Shown one piece after another: positions 7,658 to 10,000 of a stretch of 10,000 nt of DNA. The notes below the pieces were generated by a model. That model did no database searches. It saw only the letters and a program-made list of their open reading frames with translations, and was not told the origin of the DNA. The DNA lies in assembly GCA_012295275.1 (NCBI GenBank), contig CM022668.1, positions 6,056,321 through 6,066,320 of the forward strand. Reading direction: 5' to 3'. This DNA comes from Chrysomallon squamiferum. Lineage: Eukaryota > Mollusca > Gastropoda > Neomphalida > Peltospiridae. Each line of letters begins with the position of its first letter. The stretch's first letter is position 1. The translations under genes and the position numbers were made by a program.

Positions 7658-7904
7658 ATTCAAATGTTTTGTGACAGTATAACGTTCCTTTCCTGCTTAG
7701 TTGTGAGTGATGAAAGATAAACCGAACTAGTCACATAATAACTTAAAAGTACAGTTTAAGGACTTTTATTACACTAGATTTTCAGAGATTTTAAACTTGT
7801 ATCCTTTCCATGAATGAGGTGTAATAAGTTTTTGTTAAAAAAATAATAATAATAAAAAATAAAGATAAAATAAACAAAAGACAGTATCGTACAATAGATT
7901 ATTA

Positions 7905-7916
7905 TTATCATTATTA

Positions 7917-7986
<70 letters not shown>

Positions 7987-8046
7987 TATTATTATTATTA
8001 TTGTTGTTGTTATTATTATTAATATTATTATTATTATTGTTGTTGT
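7905..8046. repeat. (ATT)n / (GTT)n microsatellite at the left/right junction of copy 3
   Basis: About 45 trinucleotide units, mostly ATT with TTG interruptions. It is the expanded counterpart of the roughly six-unit ATT run at 6335-6350. Confidence 0.92.
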
Positions 8047-8179
8047 TTTAAATAGAAGAGTACTAATAACAACTGTAATTACTAAAGAAGCAGCAGCAGT
8101 AGTATTAGTAGTAATGTAACAGCAGCAGTAATATTTCTGGTAGCAGTAACAGTCGTAGTAACAGTGACTGCTATAGTAG

Positions 8180-8851
8180 AGCAGTAAAATAATAGTTATA
8201 GCACTAGGAATGTTTATGTCTTATAGTAATACTTCAAGCAGTAAAATAATAGTTGCAGCAGTAGGAATGTTTATGTCTTATAGTAATACTTCCAGTAGTA
8301 AAATAATAGTTATAGCAGTAGGAATGTTTATGTCTTATAGTAATACTTCAAGTAGTATAATAATAGTTGTAGCAGTAGGAATGTTTATGTCTTATAGTAA
8401 TACTTCAAGTAGTATAATAATAGTTGTAGCAGTAGGAATGTTTATGTCTTATAGTAATACTTCAAGTAGTAAAACAATAGTTATAGCAGTAGGAATGTTT
8501 ATATCTTATAGTAATACTTCCAGTAGTAAAATAATAGTTATAGCAGTAGGAATGTTTATATCTTATAGTAATACTTCCAGTAGTAAAATAATAGTTATAG
8601 CAGTAGGAACGTTTATGTCTTATAGTAATACTTCAAGTAGTATAATAATAGTTGTAGCAGTAGGAATGTTTATGTCTTATAGTAATACTTCAAGTAGTAT
8701 AATAATAGTTGTAGCAGTAGGAATGTTTATGTCTTATAGTAATACTTCAAGTAAGTATAACAATAGTTATAGCAAGGAATGTTTATGTCTTATAGTAATC
8801 TATACTTAAGTAGTAAAATAATAGTTGAGTAGGAATGTTTATGTCTTATAT
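8180..8851 (+). repeat. 57-bp minisatellite, about 12 units
   Basis: Unit ATG positions fall at 8210, 8267, 8324, 8381, 8438, 8495, 8552, 8609, 8666 and 8723 (exactly 57 bp apart), then at 8779 and 8835 after single-base losses. Each unit reads AGGAATGTTTATGTCTTATA and then AGTAATACTTC(A/C)AGTAGTA. Because 57 is divisible by 3, the + strand stays open from 8210 to 8809, giving 199 codons with a 19-residue repeat (MFMSYSNTSSSKIIVIAVG type). I regard this frame as a likely consequence of the period and not as a gene. Variant units (KIIVIAVG versus IIIVVAVG) recur in blocks, showing higher-order duplication. Confidence 0.9.
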
Positions 8852-9345
8852 AATAATAATGATAATCATGTGAAATATTACTAGAAGAAATGGCATTAGT
8901 ATCTATAATAACAGTAATCATGACGATGATGATAATAATAATGATGATCATAATGATGACGATAACCATGTTTATAAATAATAATAATAATAATAATAAC
9001 AATAATAATAATAATTATAATAAAAACGACTACATTAAAATAAGTTGTAGTGGTGGTATAGGTGAGGCAGTTTAAACAATAACAGTATCTTTAACAAGAA
9101 CAATTTTGTTTTTTATATTCTTTCTTCGTTTACATTTATGCTGAATTCGCTGGAGCATGTAGAACAGATATATTATTAAATGCACTTACAAAACGAATTT
9201 CTGCTCATCGAACACAGTATTTGTATTTGAAAAGAGGAAAACGAGAAATCACTTGAATATTTTATTACTGACGTTAGAGATGGATCTTTCAAAGCCACTG
9301 TTCTGGATCTGTATTGAAGTATTTCCAAGCTTGCCGTATAAAGTT
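8852..9345. other. Non-coding spacer with (ATA)/(TGA) simple repeats
   Basis: Positions 8850-9020 are degenerate AATGATGAT and AATAAT repeats. Positions 9080-9345 are unique-looking AT-rich DNA without a supported gene. Short minus-strand open frames here (9176-9397, 9289-9513) run into poly-Leu from the GTA repeat and resemble no family I know. Confidence 0.55.
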
Positions 9346-9680
9346 GTCGTAGTAGTAGTAGTAGTAGGAGTAGTGGCGGTGGTAACAGCTGTAGCAAAGT
9401 CTCAGTAATTTCAGATGTATTAGCCGATTAGTATTAGTAGTGTTGCAGAAACGCTGAAATAAGTGTTGCAGAAGTTGTAGTAGTACTAGTGGCGGCCGTT
9501 GTAACTGTAGCACAAGATGCTAGCAGTGTAATATTAGCAGTAACCTTGGACTTCGTCGATGTGGTAGTAGTGGTAATTGTGTCAATAGTAGCTGTATTAA
9601 TAGAACTGTGGTAGTGATAGTACTAGTCGTAGTAGTAATAGCAGTAGCTGCGGTAACAGTAATAGTAGTAGCATAGTAGA
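9346..9680. repeat. Degenerate GTA/TAG trinucleotide tract
   Basis: It starts with a clean GTA run (9348-9366) and continues as GTAGTAGT, AGTAGTAGTAAT and GCAGTAGC words. It is the strand-complement style of the TAC tract in intron 1 (2638-2930) and similar in texture to the 57-bp units, which suggests common origin from decayed GTA microsatellites. Confidence 0.8.
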
Positions 9681-9754
9681 AGTAAAATTTTATAGTATAT
9701 ATATATGTGAATATATCTGTGTTTATGTGTACATACGCGCAGGCACATACATGT

Positions 9755-10000
9755 AAATAGAAAGTAATTCCTCACTCACAAAGTTTTTTCCGTTATCAAG
9801 CACTGAACACTTCGAACATTATTACAAAACCTTAACTATGACACTGCAGAATTTATGATTTCAATACTTTATTTTTCTTTACTTCAAGTTTCCGCGTCTC
9901 ACTGTGAAATTAAAAAAAACATAAAATTAAAATAACACAGATCTTTAGCCTCTTGTTTACAGTAGTTTGTTGTATACAATAGTCTGGTGTATACAATAAC
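9755..10000 (-). repeat. Dispersed repeat family with 17-bp subrepeats, inverted copy (runs off the window end)
   Basis: The reverse complement matches 1349-1600: 17-bp units at 9984-10000, 9967-9983 and 9950-9966 (GTTATTGTATACACCAG type), then AAGATCTGTGTTATT, TAAATTCTGCAGTGTCATAG and AAGTGTTCAGTGCTTG. The subrepeat array may continue beyond the window. Confidence 0.8.

Larger units (their letters stand above)
7181..8851 (+). repeat. Composite repeat, copy 3 (left and right parts)
   Basis: The left part (7181-7900) aligns with window positions 1-715. The right part (8045-8310) aligns with 6350-6630. Between them is a 135-bp ATT microsatellite. A 19-nt poly(A) run at 7518-7536 replaces the AATAATAAATAAA stretch of copy 1. 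This is the most complete copy in the window and shows that the left and right parts belong to one unit. Homology to copy 1 cannot be traced left of 7181 because copy 1 runs off the window. Confidence 0.85.

Noticed and set aside
9176-9513. Minus-strand frames with non-repetitive parts (near 9240-9340)
   Set aside because: They begin in poly-Leu from the GTA repeat, overlap each other in different frames, and show no motif or splice context I recognise.

Overview
This is a eukaryotic, AT-rich window dominated by microsatellites. It carries one recognisable spliced gene and otherwise non-coding repeat DNA. The organism is probably an invertebrate metazoan. Long TTA, TA, GA, TG and ACAT-type arrays, degenerate TAC/GTA trinucleotide tracts, GT-AG introns of a few hundred bases and a secreted lectin-type fibrinogen-domain gene together suggest a mollusc, possibly a cephalopod. 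That taxon is an inference from style; no marker gene fixes it.

The gene (2326-5404, + strand) reads through six exons joined by consensus GT-AG introns with compatible phases. It gives a 355-residue protein: a likely signal peptide, a PAN/apple-like domain, a small four-cysteine module resembling a follistatin EGF-like (FOLN) half-domain, a short Ser/Thr/Pro-containing linker, and a complete C-terminal fibrinogen-related domain (FReD). The FReD keeps the hallmark motifs ([45 protein letters not shown]). The product is best called a secreted PAN-FReD protein, a candidate lectin or immune recognition molecule.

The flanks are repeat mosaics. A composite repeat occurs three times in the same orientation: copy 1 at 1-752 (left part only), copy 2 at about 6316-6640 (right part only) and copy 3 at about 7181-8851 (both parts). 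At the junction of the two parts sits a trinucleotide microsatellite that differs greatly in length and motif between copies. The right part ends in a 57-bp minisatellite with about 2.5 units in copy 2 and about 12 in copy 3. The left part holds a MITE-like inverted structure (GCCGCCATTTT / AAAATGGCGGC with internal TGACGTCA).

A second family, carrying 17-bp subrepeats, lies in opposite orientations at about 1349-1600 and 9755-10000 and brackets the gene. Other features are a possible small MITE with terminal inverted repeats at 1761-1905, a 43-bp tandem repeat at 6686-6835, and a pure 150-bp GA tract at 6080-6229.

No tRNA, rRNA, CRISPR array or bacterial-type operon is seen. Short open frames elsewhere are translations of simple repeats and are not annotated as genes.
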